Positions 6,961-13,988 of a stretch of 22,452 bases of DNA are shown here, piece by piece. The first letter of the stretch is position 1, and the number at the start of each line of letters is the position of its first letter. This stretch comes from a virus, in the IMG/VR virus record IMGVR_UViG_3300037502_002720, positions 1 to 22,452 of that record; one strand, 5' to 3'. Below the pieces are notes generated by a model. It was not told the origin of the DNA. It saw nothing but the letters and a program-made list of their open reading frames with translations, and did not search any database. The position numbers and the translations under genes were made by a program.

Positions 6961-7250
6961 GATTCGCCTCCTTGGGCGCGGGCGGCGGTCATAGCGCCAT
7001 CAATATCGGCGTCGATGTTTTCGCAACGGTCGATTGGACCGGCGACCGACCACCATGCGTCCAGATGCTTGTTGTCACGCAGCCACCGATACCGCTCGGC
7101 ACACACCTTGTCGTCGTCCGTCACCCCGCCGCTCGGCTGCTGCGTGGGGGCGAGAAGGTTCTTGGCATGACGCGCAAACGCTTGATACCCGTGTCGGTTT
7201 GCGAGGGTGTAGAGCTGCATCAGCGTAGTGTCCGTCAGCTTACCGGGCAT
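6957..7250 (-). CDS. Hypothetical protein (97 aa)
   Basis: The frame is open for 147 codons, but the gene proper starts at ATG 7250, which has AAGGAG upstream and overlaps the preceding gene by 11 bases. The product begins M-P-G-K-L-T-D-T-T-L-M-Q-L. It contains D-D-K-V-C-A-E-R-Y-R-W-L-R-D-N, a phrase frequent in small phage left-arm proteins, and ends in a helical D-G-A-M-T-A-A-R. No catalytic or membrane features are visible. Function is unknown. Confidence 0.7.
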   Translation of the reverse strand: MPGKLTDTTLMQLYTLANRHGYQAFARHAKNLLAPTQQPSGGVTDDDKVCAERYRWLRDNKHLDAWWSVAGPIDRCENIDADIDGAMTAARAQGGES

Positions 7251-7500
7251 GGTCGACTCCTTCGCCCGCAGGCTTTCCGCAAAACGGACAGTAGCTCGCC
7301 AACACCGGAACCAACTTTCCGCGCGCAAAGCCCTTGGCTTGCGCAACAATCTTGAACTCGGTTTTATGGATGACGCGCACGGAGTTATCGCCCATCGCAA
7401 ACCCGGCCGACTGGCAGTCTGCCGTAGCGTCTGCGCCGAGTTCTTCGCTATAGCGTTTGGCGAGCTTGTTCTCGATCTCGCTGATGCAGTTGCAGTTCAT
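7240..7500 (-). CDS. Hypothetical zinc-ribbon protein (86 aa)
   Basis: It starts at ATG 7500 (M-N-C-N-C-I-S-E-I-E), overlapping the upstream stop (ATGA). A C-x-C pair lies at the N-terminus and C-P-F-C-G-K-P near the C-terminus, so the four cysteines could form one zinc site joining both ends. The middle is mixed helix and strand. Small C-P-F-C-G-K-P proteins of unknown role are common next to Lar-like genes in phages. A nucleic-acid or protein-binding function is likely but unproven. Confidence 0.7.
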   Translation of the reverse strand: MNCNCISEIENKLAKRYSEELGADATADCQSAGFAMGDNSVRVIHKTEFKIVAQAKGFARGKLVPVLASYCPFCGKPAGEGVDHAR

Positions 7501-8783
7501 GATTGGTCGGCTCCATTGAGAAGGGCGCGCAGCTCTTTGGCTGCGGTGTAGGCGTACCGATTGCTGACGTTCTGGTCCATCCATGTGATGGCGTATTCGA
7601 TCGCCTCGCGCTGCTCGTCCGTCAGGCGCGCCTCTCCCGCATCGGCTGTGGCGCTGCCGATGGCTGCGCGCAGCTTCGCCAGAAGCGCCGGATTGGTCTT
7701 GGCCTGCTCCAGCGCGCTATCCCACACTTCCGCCAACAACTTCGACGGCTCGCGCGCCTCTGCCGGTGCGTCGGCCTGCGCGGGCGGTTGCTCAGACTTC
7801 ACGCGAGCTTCGTTACCGTCGCGAGTTCCGAGCACCCATGCGGCCGCTTGCGAGCCGGATTCGGCGAATGGGTTGGGGAATGAGCGGCCGTCGTATGCCT
7901 TCGAATAGCCCTCGTTGTAGGCGAACACGATTGCTTCGAGGTGTAGCGGTTCAAGCATGGGCCACGGCGCGCGTGCGTCGGCTCGCGCGGGCCAAATGCC
8001 AGTTCCGCCGCATTCAGTGCAGTCCGGGCCACTATGCGCTTGGCACTGGATTGTGTCGGCCTGCGCGGGTTGCGGGGCGGCGATAGCCGTGCGCGCGTGC
8101 GATAGCGTGTCGCAAACCTTCCGCAACAGTTTGCTCAGGCCAGCGAGCGCTTTCTCGTCGGCTGCAGTCGCGACGTTGCGGAGCGATTCGATGTTGCTGT
8201 CGATCACCTCGACTAGCGCACTATGCGGGACCGCCGCAGCAGCGGGCGATGCTGCCGCGCGGGCTTGATCCGAGCACCAGCATCCGTATCCCTCGTTGTC
8301 GGGACAGCTCGACGGATCTCGGCTACAGTCGCGCGGCCGTTCTGGATCGGCAAGCTTGCGAATCTCCGCAGCATGGTCGATAGCAGTAGTTAGACCGGCG
8401 CTATCGATGTACCGGACCGCTGCCTTGATACCCATGCATCGGCCGATCGTCAGCAATCCCTGCGCCGCCCGCTCGTCCGCCGGCGAGGGTGCGGTAGGCG
8501 CTGCGCATGCCGCAGTCCAACCAGCCTCATAGAACTGCCACGGGGTCATTTTGGCATACATCGGCGAGCTGATTTCGCCCCAAGATTTCACCATTTCTGC
8601 TCGATCGATCGGCGCTGCTGCGGGCTGCGAGGATTGGGATGCGGCAAGGCGGTCGATGAGCTTCAGGATGCCGTTTCGGTCAGCGGCATCGATCGGTTTC
8701 GTGCAGTCGTTCACGCGAGCCAGCAGTAACCGCTCGGCTTCCGTCAGCGCATCAGCGCTGCTCTTATCGGTGGTCATGGTCAT
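7497..8783 (-). CDS. Large modular accessory protein (428 aa)
   Basis: The frame is open upstream, but ATG 8783 overlaps the preceding stop (ATGA) and is preceded by GGAGCGA. ATG 8777 is an alternative. The protein reads as several small helical modules joined by Ala/Pro/Gln-rich linkers (P-Q-P-A-Q-A-D and P-P-A-Q-A-D-A-P-A-E-A). The modules are an N-terminal T-E-A-E-R-L-L-L-A-R-V segment, an F-Y-E-A-G-W-T-A-A segment, a Cys-rich S-C-P-D-N-E-G-Y-G-C-W-C patch, a C-x6-C-x2-C patch ending in G-G-T-G, an aromatic A-Y-N-E-G-Y-S-K-A-Y module and a C-terminal L-T-D-E-Q-R-E-A-I module ending A-K-E-L-R-A-L-L. Some of these occur elsewhere as free-standing small phage proteins. No enzymatic signature is seen. 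Confidence 0.72.
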   Translation of the reverse strand: MTMTTDKSSADALTEAERLLLARVNDCTKPIDAADRNGILKLIDRLAASQSSQPAAAPIDRAEMVKSWGEISSPMYAKMTPWQFYEAGWTAACAAPTAPSPADERAAQGLLTIGRCMGIKAAVRYIDSAGLTTAIDHAAEIRKLADPERPRDCSRDPSSCPDNEGYGCWCSDQARAAASPAAAAVPHSALVEVIDSNIESLRNVATAADEKALAGLSKLLRKVCDTLSHARTAIAAPQPAQADTIQCQAHSGPDCTECGGTGIWPARADARAPWPMLEPLHLEAIVFAYNEGYSKAYDGRSFPNPFAESGSQAAAWVLGTRDGNEARVKSEQPPAQADAPAEAREPSKLLAEVWDSALEQAKTNPALLAKLRAAIGSATADAGEARLTDEQREAIEYAITWMDQNVSNRYAYTAAKELRALLNGADQS

Positions 8784-9025
8784 TCGCTCCAGTAGGACAT
8801 TTCGCAATCCGCCGCGCCCTCCGGGTCGTTCTCGAAGCCGAAGTCGGCAACGTTCTCGAAAGCGGCTTCGGCAAATGAATCGGCGATCCGTTGATCGACG
8901 CCAGCGCGCTGGACGAATCGTGCGGCGCATCGCCGAAGCCACTCAGCGTCCGAGATCTTCTCGGCGGCAGCCGGCTGCCCCAAAATGGCGGCGCGCCAGC
9001 GCTGAAGGAAAGATGGGGTGGTCAT
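8780..9025 (-). CDS. Hypothetical protein (81 aa)
   Basis: Starts M-T-T-P-S-F-L-Q-R-W-R-A-A-I and continues with D-A-E-W-L-R-R-C-A-A-R-F, then an acidic tail ending Y-W-S-E. It is mostly helical, with a basic amphipathic N-terminal half and an acidic C-terminal half. ATG 9025 overlaps the upstream stop by four bases. No motif assigns a function. Confidence 0.68.
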   Translation of the reverse strand: MTTPSFLQRWRAAILGQPAAAEKISDAEWLRRCAARFVQRAGVDQRIADSFAEAAFENVADFGFENDPEGAADCEMSYWSE

Positions 9026-9372
9026 GGCTTGACCTCTGCATGCGTTGCATAGACCGCGTACGGGCCGTCTTCACTGTCTCCAATCTCGATCAGCCACCAG
9101 CCGGGCTCAGGCGACGGATCCCATGCGCTGATGTCGAGGTTCCCGTTGTCGAAGTACGAGACGTAGGCCGGATGATCCATGCTCTCGTTACCGAGGTGGT
9201 AGATCGACGTCTTGATGCCGGCGCGCTTTTCGAGGTCTTCCCATTGCTGCGGCGTGCAGTGCTCAGCGCCGTCCATCGTGACCGTCCAGAAATGGAGTAG
9301 ATCCGGGTGAATGAAATAGCCGTCTTGGTCGCGCACGATGGGGATCTGCTGGAGAATCGGTTGGTCGTTCAT
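9022..9372 (-). CDS. Hypothetical acidic protein (116 aa)
   Basis: A soluble acidic protein starting M-N-D-Q-P-I-L-Q-Q. It contains D-G-A-E-H-C-T-P-Q-Q-W-E-D-L-E and P-G-W-W-L-I-E-I-G-D-S-E-D-G-P-Y-A-V-Y, so it is probably a small alpha/beta fold. CGGAG precedes ATG 9372, which lies two bases after the upstream stop. Its first five codons are the same as those of the preceding gene (see findings). Function is unknown. Confidence 0.7.
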   Translation of the reverse strand: MNDQPILQQIPIVRDQDGYFIHPDLLHFWTVTMDGAEHCTPQQWEDLEKRAGIKTSIYHLGNESMDHPAYVSYFDNGNLDISAWDPSPEPGWWLIEIGDSEDGPYAVYATHAEVKP

Positions 9373-9374
9373 GG

Positions 9375-10121
9375 TTACTCCGCGTCGATCATCCGCGAGA
9401 ACAGGTCATGCGCGCTGGCCTGAAGTTGCTTGACGGTCGGTTCGAGCTTCGCCCCTGCGGCGGCCCCTGCGGCGGCCCATGCGGCGTCCCATGCGGCGGC
9501 CCATGCGGCGTCCAGTGCGGCGTCCCATGCGGCGTCCCATGCGGCGTCCCATGCGGCGGCCCATGCGGCGACCCATGCGGCGCCCCGTGCGGCGTCCAGT
9601 GCGGCGTCCCATGCGGCGGCCCATGCGGCGACCCCTGCGGCGGCCTGTGCGGCGGCCGCGCCCTTCTTGGCGGCATCCAGCTTCGGTTGTGCCGCCTGCA
9701 AGTCGGCAACGCAGGTGATCGGCGGCAAGGCTTTCAGCGCGTCGGCATGGTGCGCGAGCTGCGGATTCAGCGCGAGCCATGCGGCGCAGTAGGTGCGCAC
9801 GATCCAATCCATCGCCATCCAGCCGCGTTTTTGGGAAAGCTCGGGACCCTTGTTGGTACCTGGCAGACGCGTGATGTAGATCTTCAACTGCGCGCGTTCT
9901 TCATCGGATCGCATGCCGTCGTTCCACGATCTGCCGAACTGAGCGAGGATCGGATCGACGCACTTGGGTGAGTCGCTGAACTGCTCGCCGGCAAACATGC
10001 TGACGACCTCGAGCAGACAATGCCCCTCTTCAGGCGATTTATGGCCGCCGTGATGGATGGTGAGCGTTTCGAGATCTTCGATGGTCAGTTTCATAGCGTT
10101 CTCGTATGGTTGGTCGTTCAT
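9375..10121 (-). CDS. Protein with conserved N-terminus and Ala-Ala-Trp tandem-repeat helix
   Basis: A 248-residue protein. The first 130 residues look globular. They contain L-T-I-H-H-G-G-H-K-S-P-E-E-G-H-C-L-L-E-V-V-S and F-G-R-S-W-N-D, a theme found in proteins of unknown function outside phages as well. From about residue 155 to 223 the chain is a tandem repeat of the four-residue unit x-A-A-[W/L/R/G], with x mostly Asp, Ala, Val or Gly. A four-residue period on a helix puts Trp along a slowly turning stripe and Asp on a neighbouring one. The C-terminal 25 residues are ordinary. It starts at ATG 10121 with GAGGAAA upstream. The function is unknown; repeat number is probably variable. Confidence 0.75.
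   Translation of the reverse strand: MNDQPYENAMKLTIEDLETLTIHHGGHKSPEEGHCLLEVVSMFAGEQFSDSPKCVDPILAQFGRSWNDGMRSDEERAQLKIYITRLPGTNKGPELSQKRGWMAMDWIVRTYCAAWLALNPQLAHHADALKALPPITCVADLQAAQPKLDAAKKGAAAAQAAAGVAAWAAAWDAALDAARGAAWVAAWAAAWDAAWDAAWDAALDAAWAAAWDAAWAAAGAAAGAKLEPTVKQLQASAHDLFSRMIDAE
9451..9654. repeat. 12-bp tandem repeat inside the AAW protein gene
   Basis: About 17 imperfect copies of a 12-base unit (on + of the type GCGGCGTCCCAT, with variation at the last six bases) encode the x-A-A-[W/L/R/G] units on -. Third-position and first-codon changes distinguish the copies, so the array is not freshly amplified throughout. It also creates long open frames on the other strand and in the other frames; those are shadows. 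Confidence 0.9.
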
Positions 10122-10139
10122 GGTGGTTTCCTCTGTGGG

Positions 10140-11225
10140 TCAGGCGAGCGCGAGCCCCGGCTGGCGCAGCCGATCGCGTTGCAGGGATTCGTATTCGGGA
10201 TTCAGTTCGCAGCCGAGGAAGCGCCGGCCGAGTCGCTGCGCGACCTGGCCCGTCGTGCCGCTACCGAAGAACGGATCGAATACGACGTCGCCCGGGCGAC
10301 TGCCGGCAAGCACGCAGGGTTCGATTAGAGCCTCGGGGAAGGTTGCGAAGTGCGCACCCTTGTATGGCGTTGTCGCAACTGTCCAGACGGAGCGCTTGTT
10401 GGCTCTACCGCTGGCGCCCTTCCACTCGTTGCCGCTCTTCGTCCTCGATTCTTCGCGATCATCGTCGCCGTACTTGTTGCCGCCGAAGCGCGGGCCCACC
10501 GCCTTCATGTTGCCGTTGGTCTTCCCCGGCACCCGGTCACTGCCGATCTGATGGGCAAGGTTCGGCTGTGACAGGCGCTCGATGCTCGCCTCTGACAGCG
10601 GCTCCGAAATTGCTTCGGCGTCGAAGTAGTAGCGCTCGCTCTTGCTGAGCAGGAACAGATATTCGTGCGCCTTCGTGCAGCGGTCGCGCACGCTCTCCGG
10701 CATGGGGTTCGGCTTGTGCCAGATGATGTCCTGCCGGAGATACCAGCCGGCGTCCTGCAAGGCGAACGCGAGGCGCCACGGCTGGCCGACGAGATCCTTC
10801 GGCTTCAGCCCTTCGACGCGCACGTCGGAGCGCGGTACCGGCGCGTCATCGCGGCGGCGGCTGGCGGTCATGGCGCGATTTGCCTCTGTCTGGTTGCGGC
10901 GCGTACCGTTCAGCGTGGTTGCCGTCTCCGGGCCGCTTCGTGAGCCGGCGTAGCTATCGCCCATGTTCAACCAGAGCGTGCCGTCGTCGGCCAGCAGCTC
11001 GCGCGCAAGCTCGAACACGCCGACGAGCGTGTCGATGAAGGCGCGGAGCGTCGGCTCTTGCCCGATTTCGCGATGCTTCTCCGGGTGATCGTCTGGCAAG
11101 TACGAGCGCAGCCCCCAGTACGGCGGCGATGTCACGATCGTCTGCACGCGCACGCCGTCGGCGATCATCGCGGACATCAGGTCGCGGCAGTCGCCGCGGT
11201 GAGATTGTCCGATCCACTCGGTCAT
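10140..11225 (-). CDS. Site-specific DNA methyltransferase (N4-C/N6-A type, orphan)
   Basis: A 361-residue amino-methyltransferase. The catalytic motif T-S-P-P-Y-W is at residues 32-37, preceded by the G-D-C-R-D-L motif typical of these enzymes. The AdoMet-binding motif D-P-F-F-G-S-G-T-T is at residues 317-325, followed by G-R-R-F-L-G-C-E-L-N-P-E-Y. Catalytic motif first and AdoMet motif last is the beta-group order. S-P-P-Y is often, but not always, linked to N4-cytosine methylation. The D-I-I-W-H-K-P-N-P-M-P block in the middle belongs to the same family. No restriction enzyme lies nearby, so the likely role is masking sites against host restriction. ATG 11225 is preceded by GAGGAAG. Confidence 0.9.
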   Translation of the reverse strand: MTEWIGQSHRGDCRDLMSAMIADGVRVQTIVTSPPYWGLRSYLPDDHPEKHREIGQEPTLRAFIDTLVGVFELARELLADDGTLWLNMGDSYAGSRSGPETATTLNGTRRNQTEANRAMTASRRRDDAPVPRSDVRVEGLKPKDLVGQPWRLAFALQDAGWYLRQDIIWHKPNPMPESVRDRCTKAHEYLFLLSKSERYYFDAEAISEPLSEASIERLSQPNLAHQIGSDRVPGKTNGNMKAVGPRFGGNKYGDDDREESRTKSGNEWKGASGRANKRSVWTVATTPYKGAHFATFPEALIEPCVLAGSRPGDVVFDPFFGSGTTGQVAQRLGRRFLGCELNPEYESLQRDRLRQPGLALA

Positions 11226-11258
11226 GGTCGCTTCCTCTACAGATAAAGCCTCAATGGC

Positions 11259-11645
11259 TCAAATCGCCGCAAACTCGACGCCGAGTTCCTGCACTGCGTG
11301 GCACTCAATACGCGTCACAAAATTGGCGAACTGTTCTTTCGTCATCTGGCTCGAACCGACCGGAACCAGACCGCGCGGACCTTCCTGCTTGGGCGCGTAG
11401 AGGTCGAGGTAGTGGGCGTACCACGCTTCCTTGGCGAACCGCTTGCCTTCCAGTTCGACCTGCTCCGCGATCTCGGTCAGGAGGGCCCAGAGAAGCCGGT
11501 TCTGCTCGCTGCTGCGCTTCGCCTGGTATTCGCCGATCTCGACCACGATCGGCCTACCAGACTTCGCGGCAGGCCCAGCAACAGCCTTGATGTAATCCAC
11601 CATTCGCTGGGCGATGTCTTTGTTTCGGAGGATGTAGGTCGGCAT
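11259..11645 (-). CDS. ninB: NinB-like recombination protein
   Basis: A 128-residue protein of the NinB (lambda Orf) family, which acts as a recombination mediator binding single-stranded DNA and SSB. The family pattern is visible: V-V-E-I-G-E-Y-Q-A-K-R-S-S-E-Q-N-R-L-L-W-A-L-L-T-E-I-A, followed by K-E-A-W-Y-A-H-Y-L-D and the Gly/Ser-rich S-S-Q-M-T-K-E-Q-F-A-N-F motif. It lies just after the exonuclease and annealing-protein genes in transcription order, which fits a phage recombination module. ATG 11645 has GAGG upstream. Confidence 0.88.
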   Translation of the reverse strand: MPTYILRNKDIAQRMVDYIKAVAGPAAKSGRPIVVEIGEYQAKRSSEQNRLLWALLTEIAEQVELEGKRFAKEAWYAHYLDLYAPKQEGPRGLVPVGSSQMTKEQFANFVTRIECHAVQELGVEFAAI

Positions 11646-11653
11646 GGCTTACC

Positions 11654-12307
11654 TCACGCTACTTTCTTGCTGAGAAGGGCAACTACTTCTTCCACGCGTG
11701 CGTCGAACGCGAGCAGTTTCTCGACCATCTGCTCAATGAACGCTTCGTCACGCTCGATTCGCTTGATGAACAGGTGGTTCCCGCCGTTTTCTAGGGCTGG
11801 GACGTACTGAATGAAGTCGCACCACTTTCGGCCGGAAATCCATAGACCGCCTTGGATTTGGTGGTAGTACTCGGACACGTCACCGGTGCGTAGCATGTCG
11901 ACGATCTTGACGCTATCGACGGGACACTTGATCTCGATGAGCCCGTCGTTCTCCACCAAACCGTCCGAGCTATAGCCGAATCGGCGATCGTCGGTGAGGA
12001 TCACGCCAGATTCAGACGCGAGATAGCCTGTCTGCGCTTCGTATTCGATGCGTGCCTCGACTTCCAGCGCATGACCGCGTTCAAGCGTCCACGCCTTGAC
12101 CGGCTCGCCGTATGGCTTGCCGCTGATGCGCTCGATCGCGAGGTCGTAGCAGTACTTGTCGGATGCACCAGTAGGATCGCCAGCTTCCTTGCTGCCCGAC
12201 TTGCGGGTGAGGACGGAAATAGCATCCGCGAAGCAGGAGGCAGTTATCGCGCCGCAGCGTGCATCAAGCCATTCCTGCGTGCCTTGCTGGCAACTGACGA
12301 TGATCAT
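11654..12307 (-). CDS. YqaJ / lambda-exonuclease-family viral recombinase
   Basis: A 217-residue nuclease expected to degrade the 5' strand at double-strand ends and supply 3' tails to the annealing protein. The start is ATG 12307, with GAGGAGG before it and a four-base overlap with the ERF gene; the frame is open further but without a better site. It begins with the family's Q-Q-G-T-Q-E-W-L-D-A-R-x-G-x-I-T-A-S. The PD-(D/E)XK centre is D115, E125 and K127 in S-S-D-G-L and L-I-E-I-K-C-P. Q-I-Q-G-G-L-W-I-S-G and the closing E-x-L-x-A-F are also typical. The catalytic residues look intact. Confidence 0.9.
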   Translation of the reverse strand: MIIVSCQQGTQEWLDARCGAITASCFADAISVLTRKSGSKEAGDPTGASDKYCYDLAIERISGKPYGEPVKAWTLERGHALEVEARIEYEAQTGYLASESGVILTDDRRFGYSSDGLVENDGLIEIKCPVDSVKIVDMLRTGDVSEYYHQIQGGLWISGRKWCDFIQYVPALENGGNHLFIKRIERDEAFIEQMVEKLLAFDARVEEVVALLSKKVA

Positions 12308-13170
12308 TTCGCCTCCTCGGCAGCTTGGAAATCGAGGATCTTGCTTTCCACGAGCTTCTTGACTTCCTTGTGGCCCTCCGTCGCCTTGACTGCACGAAGA
12401 GCCGCGGCGGCAACCGCCCAAATCTGGCGCACTTCAGATTCCGACTTGGCGTCGCGGACCTGCGCAAGGAACTGATCGATCAGTACTCGTTGATCAACCT
12501 CGGCCGGCGAATTGCCGTCTTTGTCGTCGTCCTGCTCTGAGAGTCCCGTGATAGCCTTCAGCGTGTATCGCTCAAGATAGGTCTTCGTGCTGGCTCGCGC
12601 CTGAAGCGCGTTCTTTGCGCCGCCAACATCGGGAGGACCGCCCATCGACACGCTTTCCTCGTGACCATTCACATGGCGCAGATAGCAGGTAACTTCTATC
12701 CAGTCCTTCTCGTCACGCGTGAGCTTCCACGATGAAGAAAGGCCATGCTTCGAAAGGGCCGGCGTGACGGCACTCACGACGTCGTGAAGTTCCGCGTACT
12801 TCCTGCCCTTCAGTGGCCCATCCGTCACATCCTTACCTTTCGCAATCACGACCGCCTCGGCCTTGAATGCGGCGAAAGCAATGTCGTAAGCCTGCTTGGC
12901 TTGCTTTGCCTCCCAGCGGTCCTGAAGCGACATGAGGCGTTCGAGCCGGTCCAGATCGGCGCCGCTCTCGACCGCGATGCGAAGCAGATCGGCCGGCGTC
13001 GTCGTTGTGATCGCCGTTCCGATGGGTTGGGCAACAGCCATCGGAAGCTCTTTTCGATTATCCGTTTCCATGTCAATGACAGCTTGTTCTGCGACGCGAT
13101 TCATGGCTTGTTCCTCAAATGCTTGTAACGTGTCGGCCGCGAGCCAGTCGGGGCCGTCATCGGTTTTCAC
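12304..13170 (-). CDS. ERF-family single-strand annealing protein
   Basis: A 288-residue recombinase partner for the exonuclease encoded directly downstream. The central domain (roughly residues 65-210) shows the ERF pattern: F-x-A-F-K-A-E, K-Y-A-E-L-H-D-V-V-S-A-V-T-P-A-L-S-K-H-G-L-S, G-H-x-E-S-V-S-M, and A-R-A-S-T-K-T-Y-L-E-R-Y-T-L-K-A-I-T-G-L. The C-terminus is a charged helical tail. Start choice: GTG 13170 overlaps the upstream stop (GTGA) and has GGAG before it, as usual in this operon. ATG 13104 with AGGAA is the main alternative and would give 266 residues. The function is firm; the start is not. Confidence 0.87.
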   Translation of the reverse strand: MKTDDGPDWLAADTLQAFEEQAMNRVAEQAVIDMETDNRKELPMAVAQPIGTAITTTTPADLLRIAVESGADLDRLERLMSLQDRWEAKQAKQAYDIAFAAFKAEAVVIAKGKDVTDGPLKGRKYAELHDVVSAVTPALSKHGLSSSWKLTRDEKDWIEVTCYLRHVNGHEESVSMGGPPDVGGAKNALQARASTKTYLERYTLKAITGLSEQDDDKDGNSPAEVDQRVLIDQFLAQVRDAKSESEVRQIWAVAAAALRAVKATEGHKEVKKLVESKILDFQAAEEAK

Positions 13171-13331
13171 GTCTGACTCCATGCCGCGCGAACTGCGAGG
13201 CTGGAATCCGGGATCGAAGCAATGCCGATCGCGCATGCAAACGCGATTGCCATCGCAACGAGAATCCCGGCGACCGGGTTCCGCTCGAACAGGCGGTCGA
13301 GCGCGCCGCACAGGTAGGTGATCGGGTTCAT
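13167..13331 (-). CDS. Small membrane protein (54 aa)
   Basis: M-N-P-I-T-Y-L-C-G-A-L-D-R-L-F-E-R-N-P is followed by a strong hydrophobic span (A-G-I-L-V-A-M-A-I-A-F-A-C-A-I-G-I-A) and a short polar tail. This predicts a single-pass membrane protein with its N-terminus inside. ATG 13331 overlaps the upstream stop (ATGA). No clear Shine-Dalgarno is present, so translation is probably coupled. Function is unknown. Confidence 0.62.
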   Translation of the reverse strand: MNPITYLCGALDRLFERNPVAGILVAMAIAFACAIGIASIPDSSLAVRAAWSQT

Positions 13332-13450
13332 CGCGCAATCCCCGCTAGAAGTTCGTACGCCGGCGCAACGCCGCACGCGATCAGGTACAGCGCGCCGAGC
13401 ACCGCGAGCGGGAACCAGTCGGGAAGGCTGTTGAGAGGGGCGCGCATCAT
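13328..13450 (-). CDS. Small membrane protein (40 aa)
   Basis: A 40-residue product, M-M-R-A-P-L-N-S-L-P-D-W-F-P, then a hydrophobic span L-A-V-L-G-A-L-Y-L-I-A-C-G-V-A-P-A. The ATG pair at 13450/13447 follows GGGGAGG. Both ends overlap their neighbours by four bases (ATGA twice). It forms a tandem with the 54-residue membrane protein that follows, so the two may act together. Function is unknown. Confidence 0.62.
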   Translation of the reverse strand: MMRAPLNSLPDWFPLAVLGALYLIACGVAPAYELLAGIAR

Positions 13451-13656
13451 GCCTCCCCAACGACACGCACTCGATGCGCGATCAGGATGAATGGATGGGT
13501 GCGGTCGAATTCGACGGTTTTCCCGACCAAGGTGTCGTGTGATTCGGCGTCCAGATCGCCGGAGACCAGAAGATCGATGTACGCTTCATCACCGTCTTCG
13601 AACCGGCACTTATGTGCACCCCAATGCTCGTCGTATCTGAGGACTTGGACTTTCAT
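13447..13656 (-). CDS. Hypothetical protein (69 aa)
   Basis: An acidic, probably beta-rich small protein, M-K-V-Q-V-L-R-Y-D-E-H-W-G-A-H-K. It contains D-A-E-S-H-D-T-L-V-G-K-T-V-E-F-D-R and ends V-R-V-V-G-E-A, reminiscent of a small barrel. GGAGG precedes ATG 13656, which overlaps the upstream stop by four bases. No function can be read. Confidence 0.68.
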   Translation of the reverse strand: MKVQVLRYDEHWGAHKCRFEDGDEAYIDLLVSGDLDAESHDTLVGKTVEFDRTHPFILIAHRVRVVGEA

Positions 13657-13988
13657 TTCGCACCTCCCGCGATCGTCACGTGCCGCACCGGCTCCGGTGC
13701 CTTCTTCCGGCCGGCCTTGATGAGGGCGGCGTCGATCGCAAGACGGACACCGGAGGTAAGCATGATCGTTCCGGCATCAGCGTCGGCGGCGATGATTTCG
13801 AGGATCTCGGCCATGTCGGGCGCGGCAGCAATCAGAGTCGCGTTTGCTTCAACGACGGGTCCGTCGATTTCCGGGGAGCCATATTCCCCGTAGACGCAGG
13901 CAACTGCGTAGTCGTTGTCATCGTCTGTACGCACCATGCCAGCCGCGCTGGCTCTCCACGGCCCAGGCGTGTGCTTGATCTGGTTCAT
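13653..13988 (-). CDS. Phage H-T-P-G-P-W family hypothetical protein
   Basis: A 111-residue protein opening M-N-Q-I-K-H-T-P-G-P-W-R-A and containing E-A-N-A-T-L-I-A-A-A-P-D-M-A-E-I-L. Both are signatures of a very widespread phage protein family of unknown function. The middle is an acidic D-D-D-N-D-Y-A-V-A strand region and the C-terminus is basic. GAGGTGA precedes ATG 13988, which overlaps the upstream stop by four bases. Confidence 0.75.
   Translation of the reverse strand: MNQIKHTPGPWRASAAGMVRTDDDNDYAVACVYGEYGSPEIDGPVVEANATLIAAAPDMAEILEIIAADADAGTIMLTSGVRLAIDAALIKAGRKKAPEPVRHVTIAGGAK

Noticed and set aside
9451-9654. CRISPR-like appearance of the regular repeats
   Set aside because: The unit is 12 bp with no spacers between units, and it is fully coding.
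9408-9971. Long open frames on + and other - frames over the 12-bp repeat (Cys-Gly-Pro, His-Ala-Ala and Met-Arg-Arg-Pro repeats)
   Set aside because: A 12-bp repeat without stops keeps every frame open. Only the - frame continues into normal protein sequence with a ribosome site and operon overlap.
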